Assembly: GCF_002078875.1 (NCBI RefSeq)
Contig: NC_034409.1
Location: forward strand, 105,386,990 to 105,450,989
DNA from: Numida meleagris
Taxonomy: Eukaryota > Chordata > Aves > Galliformes > Numididae
Reading direction: 5' to 3'
DNA: 64,000 nucleotides
Shown here: piece by piece, positions 11,801 through 24,800 of the stretch
Layout of the letters: every line of letters begins with the position of its first letter
Numbering within the stretch: the first letter of the stretch is position 1
The notes under the pieces: model-generated
The model's database searches: none
What the model was told of the DNA's origin: nothing
What the model saw: the letters and a program-made list of their open reading frames with translations, nothing else
Program-made: the position numbers and the translations under genes

Positions 11801-14800
11801 TGCACATCCCCTGGCTTCTTGCCAAGTCCTGCTGCTGCCGTGGAACCATCCTGTCTTCTTGCATCTGTGTCCTTCCAGTGAGGCATCCAGAAGAAGCAAC
11901 TGCACACCCAAGTGACCAGTGGAGACCAGGAAACTTGGGTTTACGTCGCACAGTGCATAAGGGCTAATCTCACTTTGCACACTCTCTTTTAGGACATTTA
12001 ACAAGGTGTGTCTTTATACACTCTTCTCACAGATTAGTCTGTGGGAATGCAGAATCTTTGATGCTACGTTCCTACTCAGGTTTCATTGAAACTGGCCACC
12101 AGATTCCATGCTCCTTGGAAGGAGTGGCAGCTGCCAGACAAACAGGCAGGTATACACATTCAGACGGTGACAAAAAGTTTACTTAAGCCTCCTTTTGTAA
12201 GAAAACCATGCTAAAAAGGTAGAACCAAGAAGATATTTGTCAAATATAACCCTGATCCTTTTCCTTGGAGGAGGCACCCTTTCCAGTTTGCTCCACCTTA
12301 CTTTCTATCTTTCTTGACTATACTGTGACCAGTGATTTTATTCTTTTCTCCTTCTGAGACAAAAGTAGTATTTTAAAACAGTGCCACTTAAGCTTGTGAA
12401 ATTGCCTTATTTGCATTTCCTTTCTCACCTCACCCTTCCTCTTCACACCTTCCTACATTTCCTAGTGTACTTTCTGGGAACCTTTTTTCTGTCTAAACTC
12501 ATCTGAGTCCATGTATTTTTGCTGTGGATGTATTATATCATGCTAATCTAAAAAATGGCTGTGTTCTGGTTTATTTAGCTTTGCCATAAAAGGGAACCTC
12601 ACTGAAAAGAGCAGTATAAGACCTTTCCTGAAGGTTTGCGAGACTATTTATTTAGTTTTTAAATTACTGGGTTTTTTTTGAAATCTCTTCCATTATACTA
12701 CAAGCACATCTACTGGAATGGCATCTACCCTTCAAACTGAAGTTACTTTTCTAGAGGCAGCTCCACATATTACTCATTTTTCAGGCTTTCATTTGCCAAC
12801 ACAATAGGAAAAGTGGGTATATTCAAAATGGAGAAAGAATGGAACAAGGATATGTACAAGCTTATCCTTCCTGACTTTATGATCTCAACACCATGTGATA
12901 TCTCATAGACCCTTTTATCTCTACTAATTGTTAAATATTTAAAAAGGAGCAGCATATGGTTGGTTACATTAAGCTTGGAACCACAATAGAATCATTACAT
13001 TGAACAAAATCTTGTGCATTCCAATGGCACTTTTTCTATCTCTTGGGGCACAGAAATTAAAATTGCTCTTGAACAGGTGTACAACCAATAATTTTATACT
13101 TAGCCTGCTGCCTCCCTTCAACCTATTCATCTCAGTTGTGGTTTTCTCAAAGCCAGTTCCATGAATCTCTCTGCAGAGCCCCTTGGAGTCTATTAATACC
13201 TATGCTGGCACACACAGAAAAGATGCCTACTGCTTCTTCAGGTCGCAGACAAATGCCTGTCTAGTATGTTGCTGAGATTTCTTTTTTTCACTTAAAGGGC
13301 AATTCAGTGGTTGAACTGGCAGTCTCCAAATCTGTATTGCTTGTTCAAGGTGATTTCAGTTAATGGGCTTAGACTCAGAGATCCTTCCTGTCCCTTTTTG
13401 GACAGATAGTCCCAGAAACAACTTGACTTCACCAGACTTGTTCTTTGCCTGAGGGAGCAGTTTGTGTCAGGAATGGAAGTTTACATCAGCTTGAAATTTT
13501 TGGAATTGCTTTTGAAACAGAATACATTCTTGAAACAGCAGGAAAAAGTAGGGGCATGGGTTGACAAGGGTGGGAGGTGGAGGGGATTGATACAACATAA
13601 TTTAAGTGCCTAACACTAGGGATTTACATGAAGAGTTAGCTCTTCTTAGGACACTAGAGCCCAGAGGGCTGCCCAGAGCACCTAAAAGAAACTTCAACTG
13701 TGAATTGTCCTTGGGAGGGTATCTCCCTCGCAACCTGTTAATTGTGCAGAGATTGTGTGGAGGTTGTGGTTGGACTATATGGAGACAAACTACCTGATCT
13801 AGGATCTGACACATGATTTTCCTCCTCCAGTGTTCACTTTGCCAGTGTAATTTTACACATAGAGAAGCCACTTGCCAGCACCTCCCTAGGAGTGATTCTG
13901 ATGTATGCTTGCCAACTGGAGATATTTGTATTTCAGTGAAGTTACAGCTCCTGGTACAAAATGTGAAAGCATGTGTTATTTTCATGACCTGATACTGCAA
14001 ACTCGTGACAATAGATTAATGTTAGCATTATTTAATTCACATGCATACGCGTAGGCAATGCCATCAACCTTCTACCTGCACTCTAGTTTCCAGTACGCTG
14101 AATCAGCTATGCCAATCCTGCATGTATGAGGTTTGCTTGCTGTGTGCAGTTTGCAAATGCAGTCCTGTGCATGACAAACAGAATGATATGTTTGAAATTT
14201 TTTGAAATTGTGCCAGAGCTATTGCTTCTTCCCTCCAGGTTCTGAAATGTCTACTTTTCTTGGTATACATTCCTCCTTTCCTTTGGAAGGGTTGAGCAGA
14301 TGAATCTGAAATGTGTCCACAGCAGAACTGTAGTATTTCATATGTAAATTCTGAGTTTAAATATTTTAAAAAGTTAACAGCTTTATTCTGTCTCATTTGT
14401 TCAGCTGTAAGAAAAAAAATATCCAAAGTTCTCAAAATTAGGGTGCTTAACCTGTAGATATCAAAATGTCTCCTGAATGCATCAGAAAGCATATATTTTT
14501 TGTGTCTAAGATGTACCCTTTGATAATCTTATGGCTAGCCAACTATGATACATGGCTCTTAGGCAGTGTTGCAAACCAAAAAGCACATAAAAATCAGGCC
14601 TAAGGGAGTTTTGATGTGCAGAGGGAACAAATCATCTGGCATCTCTGGAGAACCCTCCTTGCCTAGAGCTTCCTTTGCTCCTCCTCTCATTATTACTCTT
14701 TATCTCACTGGCCTAGAAAGTGTGAGTCTAGATATTGCTTCAGACCATATGGCGACACCGAGAGCTTTTTTGCACAGCAACAAGGAAAGCTACAGTTAAA

Positions 14801-17800
14801 AATGTCTGCTTAAAGATCGGTTAAAACAGTTTTGGTTCACGCAACCTGATAGTACTGACAAAGAATATACATTTGTTAATCTAACAGCAATTTTAAATAC
14901 TCAGTAGGTTTTACAGCTTGTTGGAGTTGGGGAAATTTTGCAGAGCAAGCCATTGGAAACTGAAGGGGAGATAAGGAGAGACTAGTGGGTGGAAGCTGTC
15001 TGATTTTGTTTTCTGGCAGGAAGAATACCAGAGGGAATTCTCTTTCCCAGCCTACCACCCCCCTTTTTTTCTTATTTACACATCAATGCATGATTTTTTG
15101 GTGTCTAACATTTCCATAATGCAGTCTGGTAAACCTAGCACAGCTGTTTTGAAAACCTGCCTCATATTTAAGATTACTTTACTGTGCACAAGCTTGTATT
15201 TCACTTGCTAGTCATGTTATTTCTGGATGTCAAGATAGGGAATGGCTATAAATATGGAAGAAAGTTTCAGTCGCCAAGATTTACTATGGAGTGGTTTGCA
15301 GTCACCTTCTCTATTTTGCCCTTTATCTGCCTTCTGTATTCCACATGGCAAAGTTCATCATTATCGATATTTTTGGATAGTACCTGACACAACAAAGCAA
15401 CTTTCCCATTTGCAATCAAGTAACAAAGGAAGAAAACAAAACAAATAAGCAAACCTAAAGCTCTTGATCTCCATGGACTGTTATTAAAAATGCTTATGTA
15501 AAGCTGTTTTGCAGTCATCAGAGAGATGCAATGTCAGTCCTGCAATTTTGGTGCTAGCACAAGTAAAATCACAGCAGATTTTCCACAGTATCCCACTATG
15601 ATATGCAACCGGTATTTCCAGATATGTAGATTCATACTGGCACAAAAGATATGTTTGTGAGTATTCTTCTGTCTTTCATCAGAAGTTCTTAGACACATAC
15701 CAATCATGCTAATTTAATTAATCAAGCTTGCTTTATTTTTATCCCCTTCTATTTCTTTTATGCGGAATTATTTCTACTCTTTAAAAATCACAAGCGACTC
15801 CCTTCAGCTGTTTTGTTTGGCAGAGCTTTCTTAATCAATTATGAATTTTAATTTTCAAGAGGTGGTGTTGTGGGCAGGGTAAACATGGCATTTGTGATCT
15901 TTCTTTTATATATTATAGAGCAGACCAGCAGTTTTTCTCAGTCACGACATTTAGTTTTTACTTTCAGTTTCTTTTGCCTTCCAGTTACATTTCAGCTTCC
16001 CATTTACTGATGTTACAGAAATTTTTTTTTACGTAAAAATTCTTCAACTGCGTTATCCTGTTTTGGATTTGGACTGGAGATCCAGAAAAAATTTGCCATT
16101 GTAGGGTCACTGGATCTCATCTATGGCATTCCTTCTGTGGTTGAAGTTTACTGTAAAAATATTCTGATTTTTAAAAATTACTCTTTTTTAAATTCCTGCA
16201 ACAAATCCTGAAGCATTACACACTCCTTTGACGGTTAAGAATCCTCTTTTACATTGTGCTTTAAAATTTTCCACACCTTGCTGAAATATTTTTTTTCAGG
16301 TAGTGAATTGTCCACTAATTTAAAATCATGTTTACCACCCTTCCTCCCTTCCCTTCTACTGACCCAATTTATTTATAGAAAATAACTTAATCCTTTCTTA
16401 GTCTTTCTTTTTGTGAGTTAGACTAGACCAATTCTTGCATTACTTTTTCCTAATACCTTGAGCTCTCCATTTACCTGATCAGCCTGCTGGTCCTGTTCTG
16501 TACAATATCAGTTTAAATTCATCTTACTTGTGCAGGAGGAACCAGAATTGTGACAGTATTACTAAAAAGGGCTCATCAGTGTCACGTACAGCAGAAACAG
16601 TATTCCCTCTCTCTACAGGAAATGTTCTAGCTGATGTGATATAGGATCACATTTACTTCTTAATGGTTATATTGCACTAACATTACTGTTATCGTCTGAC
16701 CGAGGTGGATACAACAATTCCCTCTTTTCCTGTCAGCTTGATCATATTTGTACCTGACACCAGGAAAAGTGCAAAATGCATGATCTTGTACTTTGTACTA
16801 TTAAATCTCAACCCACGCCTATTACTCTAGCTTTCAAGGTCATGCTAGTCACTGTGGTATTCCCAGTTTTCCTGTTTTACACAAAACACTCTCTCAGTTT
16901 GCATCATCAACATATTTCAGTGGTACTTTACCACTTTGCAATATAAATTAGTTTTGGATATCTGCTCCCTCCTCTTCTCACTGAATTACCGCCTTGCCTA
17001 AATAAGAGAAAGGAATTAGCTGGCTTTGAAAGTCAAAAGTGCTAATGGCTCTGATTCTGCAGTCATTTGATGGCATGGCTCAGTGATTGACACTCCTTTG
17101 CTGGGGTCTTTTCGTAAGTGCAAGAATTCACTTCTACAAACCCAAATAACAAATTGGTGCTAGAGGGAAATAGGTTACATATTGCAGGAAAAGATACCTG
17201 ATGGTAAAGGAAGGTCTGTGTTTCACTGTAGGTTGGAAATGGAGCTCAGCACACTGACATTGTGACTTGAAAGCTAGTTAGTTGCTTGGGGTTAATCCTT
17301 CCAGTGTTCTGAAGGGTACTGAAACTGAAAGGGCAAAGAGACTTAATAAGTGTAATCAGTTATGAAAGCTAAGAGTAAAACTCATTTTTCCAAAGTGATG
17401 ATTATAAACCACTCAATTAAGTAAACAAAGAAGTGATTGAAACACCACAAGTGACAAACATCAGATAATATAATTAATTATAAACAGCAGCCAAAATGCA
17501 GCAAGTATGAACTAATCAAAACACTTAATTAGTCTTTGAAGCAGCTACTTTCCTCCCTACCACTATTTATTACAATTTTATCTGGAGGTTGGTGTCTTCG
17601 GTAAGGCTCCAAAGTGTATAATAACTAGTTTAAAATCCTTATGCTCCTACAAAATAACAATGTTTTGAAACACAGTACAGTTCAGGCTGAAGCAGTATGC
17701 TAAGCAAGGAGCACCTTGCCCTAAAAGGATAGATTAGAAAGCTGGTATTCTCTCTGTCTCTTCTGTATTTATTGTGGTGTTTAAGGGTTTTGAGATAGTT

Positions 17801-18009
17801 AGGACTCTGTTTGGTTTTGGTCAGACTGTAGTCATAGCTGTCATCACAGCTAACTCTTCCAAAGAACAAAGGTAAATCGTCTTGGAGATTAGAGGTATAA
17901 AAGATCTGTATCTATAAAAACAAATCTGTGTAGAGGAACAAAACTAAAGAAGCCAGTGCTAATTTAGAAATAAGGTCTCAAATATAATTTATGAATACAT
18001 TGCTGTCAC
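11801..18009. other. Non-coding flank of the CpG island
   Basis: About 6.2 kb of AT-rich DNA without a supported gene. Two consecutive minus-strand open frames (13602-14000 and 14103-14492, about 130 codons each) carry no recognisable domain and are treated as chance. 17390-17560 is rich in TAATTA-type sites and looks like a conserved non-coding element. Its first 205 bp (11801-12005) are exon-like and discussed as a finding. Confidence 0.5.
17469..17482. promoter_or_regulatory. Perfect 14-bp homeodomain-type palindrome
   Basis: TATAATTAATTATA is its own reverse complement and contains two overlapping TAATTA homeodomain cores. Within 100 bp on either side there are further sites of this type (CAATTAAG upstream, CTTAATTAG downstream) together with TAAACAAAG-like forkhead/SOX-like sequence. 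The cluster has the look of a distal enhancer, but conservation data would be needed to say so; AT-rich palindromes also arise by chance. Confidence 0.25.
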
Positions 18010-18443
18010 CAGCTGGTGAGAGGTCTGGAGCACAGGCCTTATGAGGAGCGGCTGAGGGAGCTGGGACTGTTCAGTCTGGAGAGGAGGAGGCTCAGGGGAG
18101 ACCTTATCGTTCTCTATAACTACCTGAAGGGAGGTTGTAGTGAGCTGGGGGTCGGCCTCTTCTCTCTTGTAACAAGCGACAGGACAAGGGGGAATGGCCT
18201 CAAGTTGCACCAGGGGAGATTTAGGCTGGACATTAGGAAATACTACTTTTCTGAAAGAGCGGTCAGGTGCTGGAATGGGCTGCCCAGGGAGGTGGTTGAG
18301 TCACCGTTCCTGGAGGTGTTCAAGAAATGTTCAGATATAGCGTTAAGAGACATGGTTTAGTGGGGTTATTGGTGGTGGGTGGATGGTTGGACTGGATGAT
18401 CTTGTAGGTCTTTTCCAACCTAGCTAATTCTATGATTCTATGA
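18010..18443 (+). repeat. CR1 LINE, 3' end with intact ORF2 tail
   Basis: A 5'-truncated CR1 retrotransposon ending in two perfect TTCTATGA octamers (18428-18443). It is the best preserved CR1 in the window. The C-terminal ORF2 frame is open for 114 codons and ends at the family's usual stop. The 3' UTR retains the typical GGATGGTTGGACTGGATGAT stretch. The preserved frame suggests a relatively young insertion, which could serve as a presence/absence marker between related species. It cannot move on its own: the endonuclease and the reverse-transcriptase core are missing. Confidence 0.96.
18016..18360 (+). pseudogene. CR1 ORF2 C-terminal fragment
   Basis: A 114-residue open frame inside the CR1 copy. 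It covers only the extreme C-terminal part of the CR1 ORF2 polyprotein, downstream of the reverse-transcriptase catalytic core. Recognisable family phrases are [19 protein letters not shown] near the start, GRFRLDIRK in the middle and RDMV at the end. There are no internal stops or frameshifts. The first methionine is internal to the original protein, so this is not a real start, and nothing suggests it is translated. Confidence 0.85.
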
Positions 18444-21400
18444 TTTGAGGTAAAAAAAGAAACAAAACAACAAACAGTCATATCTTTGTATTTAGGCATG
18501 TAAGAAACAGCTGTCCTAAGGTTTTTGATTCCTGCTGTTGTTTCAAGGTAAAGCATGACAATGAGTTATACGACAGCAGACTGGCCATATCAATCACAAA
18601 CACCCCAACACAGAAATAATACACAGAGAACAATTTTTTTGAGGGTTTTTGAAGGAAGACAGATTCCATCCACCTGTTTTTTACCAGTGAATCTCAAGGG
18701 GATTCAAAGATTTTTTGGTCCAAGTCTGTGAAAACAAGGACTGTGGTGTTGGTGTCTCCCCACTCTCTTGCCTCAAAAGAAATTAAATGTAATGGAAACT
18801 CATATAGCACTACCACTGCTTGTTTCACGAAGTGGCTAGCAGTGCATGGATAATGCATTAACACAGGAACAGATAATTGTATGATTTTCCCCTACAAAGT
18901 CCATCTGAATGTACTTGTCCCATACGTATGTGTTAGTAAATCTGGAGGTGAACTAGTCACTCATAGTTACAGGCCGGATTGTGAGATCTTTCCCTCTTTC
19001 AGTTCTTTCATACGGTGCAAAGTGGTACTGAAAGCTTAGAATAAGCTCCTGGGATTCCTTGTCCAAAGTATCTCAGGAGTTTGTCTTAAATCTGTTCACA
19101 AGGACACATACTGGACACACACTACTCTCCATACCCCCTCATGGCCTGGGTTAGGATACTGTGTGGAGATAGATTTAACTATCTAGCCAAGATTCGAATT
19201 AGTGTTTTTTTCGGTTGCTTCTTTACTTGCTTTTGTAGAAACAAAACACCTAAAACTGTTATCCTTCCTGTCACTTTATGAGAAAAATATTTTATACACT
19301 TGCATTGCACTGGTATCCTTGGACATTTTGGCTTAATATTAACATAAAATGTAAGAGTAAATTGAAATAGGCTCTGCCTGCGATCTGCAGAGAAGGAAAT
19401 CCATTCTGTTCTTCAATCTTAGACATATCCTGGCGTGTTGGAAGATATTTGGGCTCTTCTATTTGTTCCCAGCAGGATGGTCTTCCTCTGTAGAAACTGC
19501 ATGAGGAGGAACACTTCAAGAGAGAGGACTGCTCCTTCTCAAGGGAAACTGCAATGCCTTCTCAGAGAAGCAGGTGCCAGAGGACACTGAGCATGGGAAA
19601 CAAAGTAAGAAGGGAGACATTCCCATCATGATGCTGATGATTTGTGATTCAAGGAGAGCTTGAGAAACTGCTGGGAGGACTGGAAAAATTCATGCTGTGG
19701 GAACCAAGAGACAGAGTGGTGAAGGAGCAGCGGAATAAGCCAGCCAACATCTGACACCGCTCACTGAGTCCTTGGTTTGATTGAGGCCTAGAAACCAGAA
19801 GAACAGAGTGTCAGAGAGGTGATTAAACCCTTTTTATTCATTCTGTCTTCCCTTGCCATGTAACAGCTTTCTCCATATCAAAGTTCATAATTGTAGTTCA
19901 TGTTCAAGTAATTCTTTGCCTTTTGATCTTTTAAACCTCCCAGTCTTTTTGTGGAGTTTGCCATGATGAAAAATTGAAGACACATACACCTCAGCAACCT
20001 AGTCAGCGCATACTGCAGGTCCATTTGCAGTAACAATTAGATAAACTATCCCCTGCTGATATTTCCCTCTTGGGGAGCTCATGAGGGGCTCACAGAATCA
20101 GCATAGATTAAATATCTGTGCTGGAATTAGTTCAGATGAATCCTGTCTGTGGATACACTAAACTGTGAAGACCAAAAGATGGCTGGGTGGAATTGATTCT
20201 TGAAAGGGAGAAGGGCTCAGAGAGCAAACTTAGACAATGGGCTGCATTTCAGTTCAGTCAGAAGAAGGTCAACAGGGAGTTGTGTGAGAAAAGAAGTGAG
20301 GCTGCATAAGAAAAACTGAGAAAAATCAGTGAAGAAATGGCACTCAGCTAGGAGAAATCTTGAGGCAAATCATAGGAATCTTCCAGCCAGGACAAGATAT
20401 AAAATTAAGACAAGGGATGCCTGTTCTAAAGCAGTATCCATTTATTCAGACATAAATGACAAAGAGAAAGGTGAAGGTCTAAATTCAAAGCTTGTATTGA
20501 AAAAGAGCTAGCAGTTCTTTTCAAATGACTTGTATCCTGATACAATTTGATGTGAAACATAGCAGATGCTAAGAAAAATAAAATTCTGGTTACCTGGAAC
20601 AGATTTCCAATGGAGTTACTTGTATTTCCGTGTGTGCCAAAGGATCTGTAGCTATTAGTGTCACTGGAGAATCTGCCTTCGCCAGAAAGTGCTTAGGCGA
20701 GAAAAAAACCCAAAAAACAGACAGCTGAATTTCATAAAACTCAAGTATCTAGTTCCATGGAGATGTCAGAATAAGCAAATGGATGAATTAGGGATGATTA
20801 TATCACAAAATTTACATCCTTACTTTTGATTGAAAAGCAACAAAACGCTCCTCATGTCTTGCCTCTTGGAAAGTCAGAAGTTACAGATACAAAATAAAAA
20901 ATACCACATTAGAAGTAATACTGCATTCACAGCCAGTTTGCTTGTGTACAGTATCTTGAGTCTAAACTTACTAGCCACTGCTGTGAGATTTATTTCTTAC
21001 TGAGAAGGCCTCTTAAAAGTCAGTAATTAATGTGGTTTATTAAAACACAGAGTAACGCACTCCTACTCTCATTTTCCCAAATGGATACTAATCTCAGAAA
21101 ATAAAAAAAAAACACGTAATCACTCAAATATGCTATTTTACAAATAAATTATATCTAAACTGAAACATATATTGTGCTTAGGAGATTCTTATTTGGTTTG
21201 TATGTGCAATTTAAATGGGAGTGAGAATCTTAGGAATACTTCCCTAAGGTTTGATGAGACTGTGGGCAGTTTTTGCTGCACTCTTTGCATGTCAGTTAAT
21301 AAGTAATCCTGTTTCTCTGTGAAAATGCAAACACTCTCCTCCCCATCCTCCCATACTGAATGATATCCTGGTTTTATTAATTTCAACAGTAATTTTGCCC

Positions 21401-21567
21401 TTGCTTTCCACAAGGTTAGGATTTCACCCAGGAGGTCTGTAGCCTTCAGCACTTTCCACTCCTAAGTGATGATAAGAGCTTATAATTTAATTTCTGTCAA
21501 AGTAATAATGTCTGAGATATGGAAAAACTACTCTTTCCCCAGCACACTTTTTATTACACAACAGCCT
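18444..21567. other. Non-coding DNA, no gene seen
   Basis: About 3.1 kb of AT-rich sequence with no coding frame above chance and no repeat I can name. 20290-20510 has a purine-rich 60-codon open frame without recognisable features. Confidence 0.5.
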
Positions 21568-21878
21568 CATAAATAGAAACCTAAATAACCACAAACCCAA
21601 AGCTCTTCAAACCCAGGAGGTCTGTGCGTGTCTCCTGAAGAGTGCTCAGCCTGCGCTGCTGAAGCTGCTCCTTGCAGGGCAGAATCCTGGAGGTGTACCA
21701 CCAGTGTGTGAAGAGCAGCGGGCAGGCAGCCAGACAAGCAGCCGGCCACCCACACATCGCTGCAGAGCGCCTGCCGTACAACGTATGCTTTCAGCAATCC
21801 GCTCGGATGCTTTTAACTTTTAGCTTTCTGCTTTGCTTTTGATTCATTGACTTTCTGCGGATGGTGAAAGACGGCTAG
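21568..21878 (+). other. CpG-rich patch with near-consensus splice donor (candidate first exon)
   Basis: A small GC- and CpG-rich patch (about twelve CpG between 21610 and 21876) stands out from CpG-poor surroundings. On the plus strand it begins with a TATA-like CATAAATAG (21568-21576) and ends at TAG|GTGAGT, a near-ideal 5' splice donor with the exon end at 21878. The layout (TATA-like box, ~280 bp, donor) is that of a first exon. One plus frame stays open from about 21610 to a TAG near 21830, but the peptide is not recognisable and stops before the donor, so a non-coding RNA is more likely. The alternatives are an old transposable-element fragment or an exapted enhancer. Confidence 0.3.
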
Positions 21879-24800
21879 GTGAGTGCAGGCTGGATGATTT
21901 TCAGCACGAAGGAAGCCCTTGTCTTGAAGGGTTCTGCAGGAAGTGGTTGGGTTCATAGGCCTGGAACTAAAATTGCATGTGGAGGTAGCCATGTGGGTAG
22001 GGGCACAGTCACAGGTTGGCTGATGGGCAGGAGGGAGTGGGTAAGGTATGAATCCCTGCTGATTAGTCTAGGCCAGCCAGAGAGCTGACCTGGTTCTGCA
22101 AGTAAATTGACGTTACAATAAAACAAAAATGCGAGCAGAGGCCTAACACAAACTCCTTGTAATGGAGAAGAAATTTTGATGAGTCTTCTCATTTTAATTC
22201 TGGCTTGACTTGACTTAAACAAAAAAAGCAGGTATAGAAATATTGCATCAGTAGAAGGCAGTGTGAAATTGCCCTCTTACTGTAAAATGTAAACAGTAGG
22301 CATCCAAGTTTGCCAGCTCTATTTTATACTACACAGGAGAAGGGTGGTTTTTTTTTTTTATCAAGACCTTCCTCAGGACTTAATGTAGGGTAATATATAA
22401 TATATAATGTTAGCAGGAGGAAAAATAGCCGAAGAGAATAAGAAATGAACTTGAGATAGTTTTACTTCTAACTCACTGGTTAAAATCCCATCCATGTTGG
22501 TAGCAATCAAAGGTTGTTACCATCTGTTGTTTGGCGGCCTTTTTGAGTGAGCTGTATAGCTGTGGTCCCATGGACAGGTGTTTACATAACGACACCATTG
22601 CTGTGCCTGGCAGTCGCTGGCAACCTTGTTGGTAGCCTCTGGATGGGAGCCAAAGGCTACAACAAACGTAGGCAAGGAAATATCTTCTTGTTTCCCTGCA
22701 CAGTGTCTGATTAGATTTGTGAAGTCACGTGTGCACTGTTTTCAATGCAATGACCCACGCAGGGATGCTCCTGTTGTACATAGCTTTACCTGCCTGTTTC
22801 TGGTGCAGACTTCATTCTCCTATCCAGGAAGAAACACAGCAGAAAGGACTTTGCCTCTGAGTATCCATAGGCCTATTTCCCGTGCATTCACTCATGTCAA
22901 AATCTGGGCAGAAATCCTTGAATGGCATACACAGACTGCCAGTGTAGCTGGTGGCTGATTCTTGTTTCTTTGGTAACATCTTCTTACAGCTTTTCTCACC
23001 AGCTTTTCTCCTGCCCCTGCCTCTGCTGGTTGTTCTGCCTCCCAGCTCTCCGAAGTTTCCGTGTTAGATCTGTGTGAATGTCTTATTGAAGAAAAAAAAA
23101 AAGGATAGCTCGGAGTTTGCAGCCCCTTGGTAGACCTGCCAAATGGTAGGCAGTGGCCTGGAGCACTCAAGGCTTCTTTAGCACTCCGCAGATTAAGCTG
23201 CCAATATTTAGGTGGATTCTTCCTGATCTGCCAGGGTCTAAATTACATTCAGTCTACTGTAGCTCCTACACTCCAAAGCAAATATTTCATTTTCAAGCAA
23301 AGAAGGCTCCACCACTTGAGTAGATTCCAGTCTCCCCTCTGTCCATGAAAATGTTTTAAAATTTTAGCAAGGAGTGAAATACACTATGCTGAGCTCAACT
23401 ATCAGGATTTCTGGTGAATAGCAGAAGCACAACTTCTGTTATGTAAGAGTGTGGAGGCCCTTTCACTGGAAATGCTCTTTTAATCTGCACTGTTTTTTTA
23501 AAGGAATAAAATTTCCATCTTGCTGCGTAGGATCAAATAGGAAGCCAGTTGGTGCTAATAGAAAGAGTCTCATCGACTTAATAAGTTTGGATCAGGTCCT
23601 TTGAGATGGTTTTTACTGATAATTTTGAGAGGCAATATTGCACTCTTCTGCCTAAATAGTATGTCTTGTATCTTTGCCCATGTTGCTTTACTTATTCATA
23701 AGGGTTTTTTGAGATTATATTTGTTCTGCATAAAAACTTTGACTGAAAACAGATGTATTTGCACACAGTAGATGTTATAGTTTAGATGTCTCCTGTCACC
23801 ACTGTTCTGTGGGTGGGCTAATAGACTGCAACACACATTCTCTTGTGCACCATATTTTTTTACCAAGTCTTTATTGTGCATCCTGGGAAATTTCACTGTC
23901 CTGGCTCATAGTCTAGAACAGTGTCACAGAGATATTGGAATGACTGAATTTCTGTGCCAAAATTTTCAAATGATTTTGCTTTACTGGAAAAATCAAAACT
24001 TCTGTGGTAGTCAGCTTTCAACAAAAGGAGATTCTTTTCTGTCTGCAGCAGATAGTTTTCATGAAATTTTGCTTAACCAAAATCTATATTTTCTGTTGAA
24101 AGACAGTATTGATTGAAACACTGTCAGTTAGCCTTACTTACTCCCTAACTGACTAGGAGACTTACCTTGGTTTGTGGATAGGCCAACTGTACAACTTGCA
24201 TCAAATTTTAATGGAGCCTAATGACTTTGTGAAAGGTTCTATGCTTGCATAGGAAATGCTTCTGCTGAGAGGCCACTCTGCAGTCCTGACTCTAAGGGGA
24301 AATAGGTGTAAATGGGTTGGATTATAAATCCTCAGTCCTGACCTCAGTGATCTACTGACTGAAGGTTAATGGCTGATACTAATTAGGGAATGTTTGGATA
24401 AAATTGCACAGAATGCTCTGTGGTATCATTTGTATCACACAAGACAATTCCATTTGCACTCAGTAGGAAAAAAGACTGATCATCAACTTACAGAGTTTAT
24501 TCTTAACCCACGTTTATTGACAAATGCATACATATTGACTCTCCTAATTATATGGTATACAAAACTGTGTCACCTGTTCCAACATACTGTCTCACCTGCC
24601 TGGGAAGATCAGCAGGACATTGCAGTTCTTAGTTTTCTCTGGCTTTTTTTTTTTCCTGAACTGCCAGAATTTGCCCTCACTCCCTGTGATCATCTCTTTT
24701 ATGGTCTATATTGATTCATTTTACTGGTTGGCTCTTTGAAATAGTGTTTCTTCTGTGGGGTTGAAAGGAGTTAAATATTAAAGATTTATGACTTTGCTCA

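Noticed and set aside
8392..11967. Many long open frames on both strands in the GC-rich region (up to about 256 codons).
   Set aside because: Stops are rare by composition in CpG-island DNA, frames overlap on both strands, and none shows a domain or recognisable protein. Splice-linked pieces are mentioned only as findings.
13602..14492. Two consecutive minus-strand frames of 132 and 129 codons.
   Set aside because: No domain, signal or repeat similarity seen; no splice sites joining them; such lengths arise by chance in DNA of this size.
20329..20511. Basic 60-codon plus-strand frame.
   Set aside because: Purine-rich low-complexity composition explains it; no start context or homology recognised.
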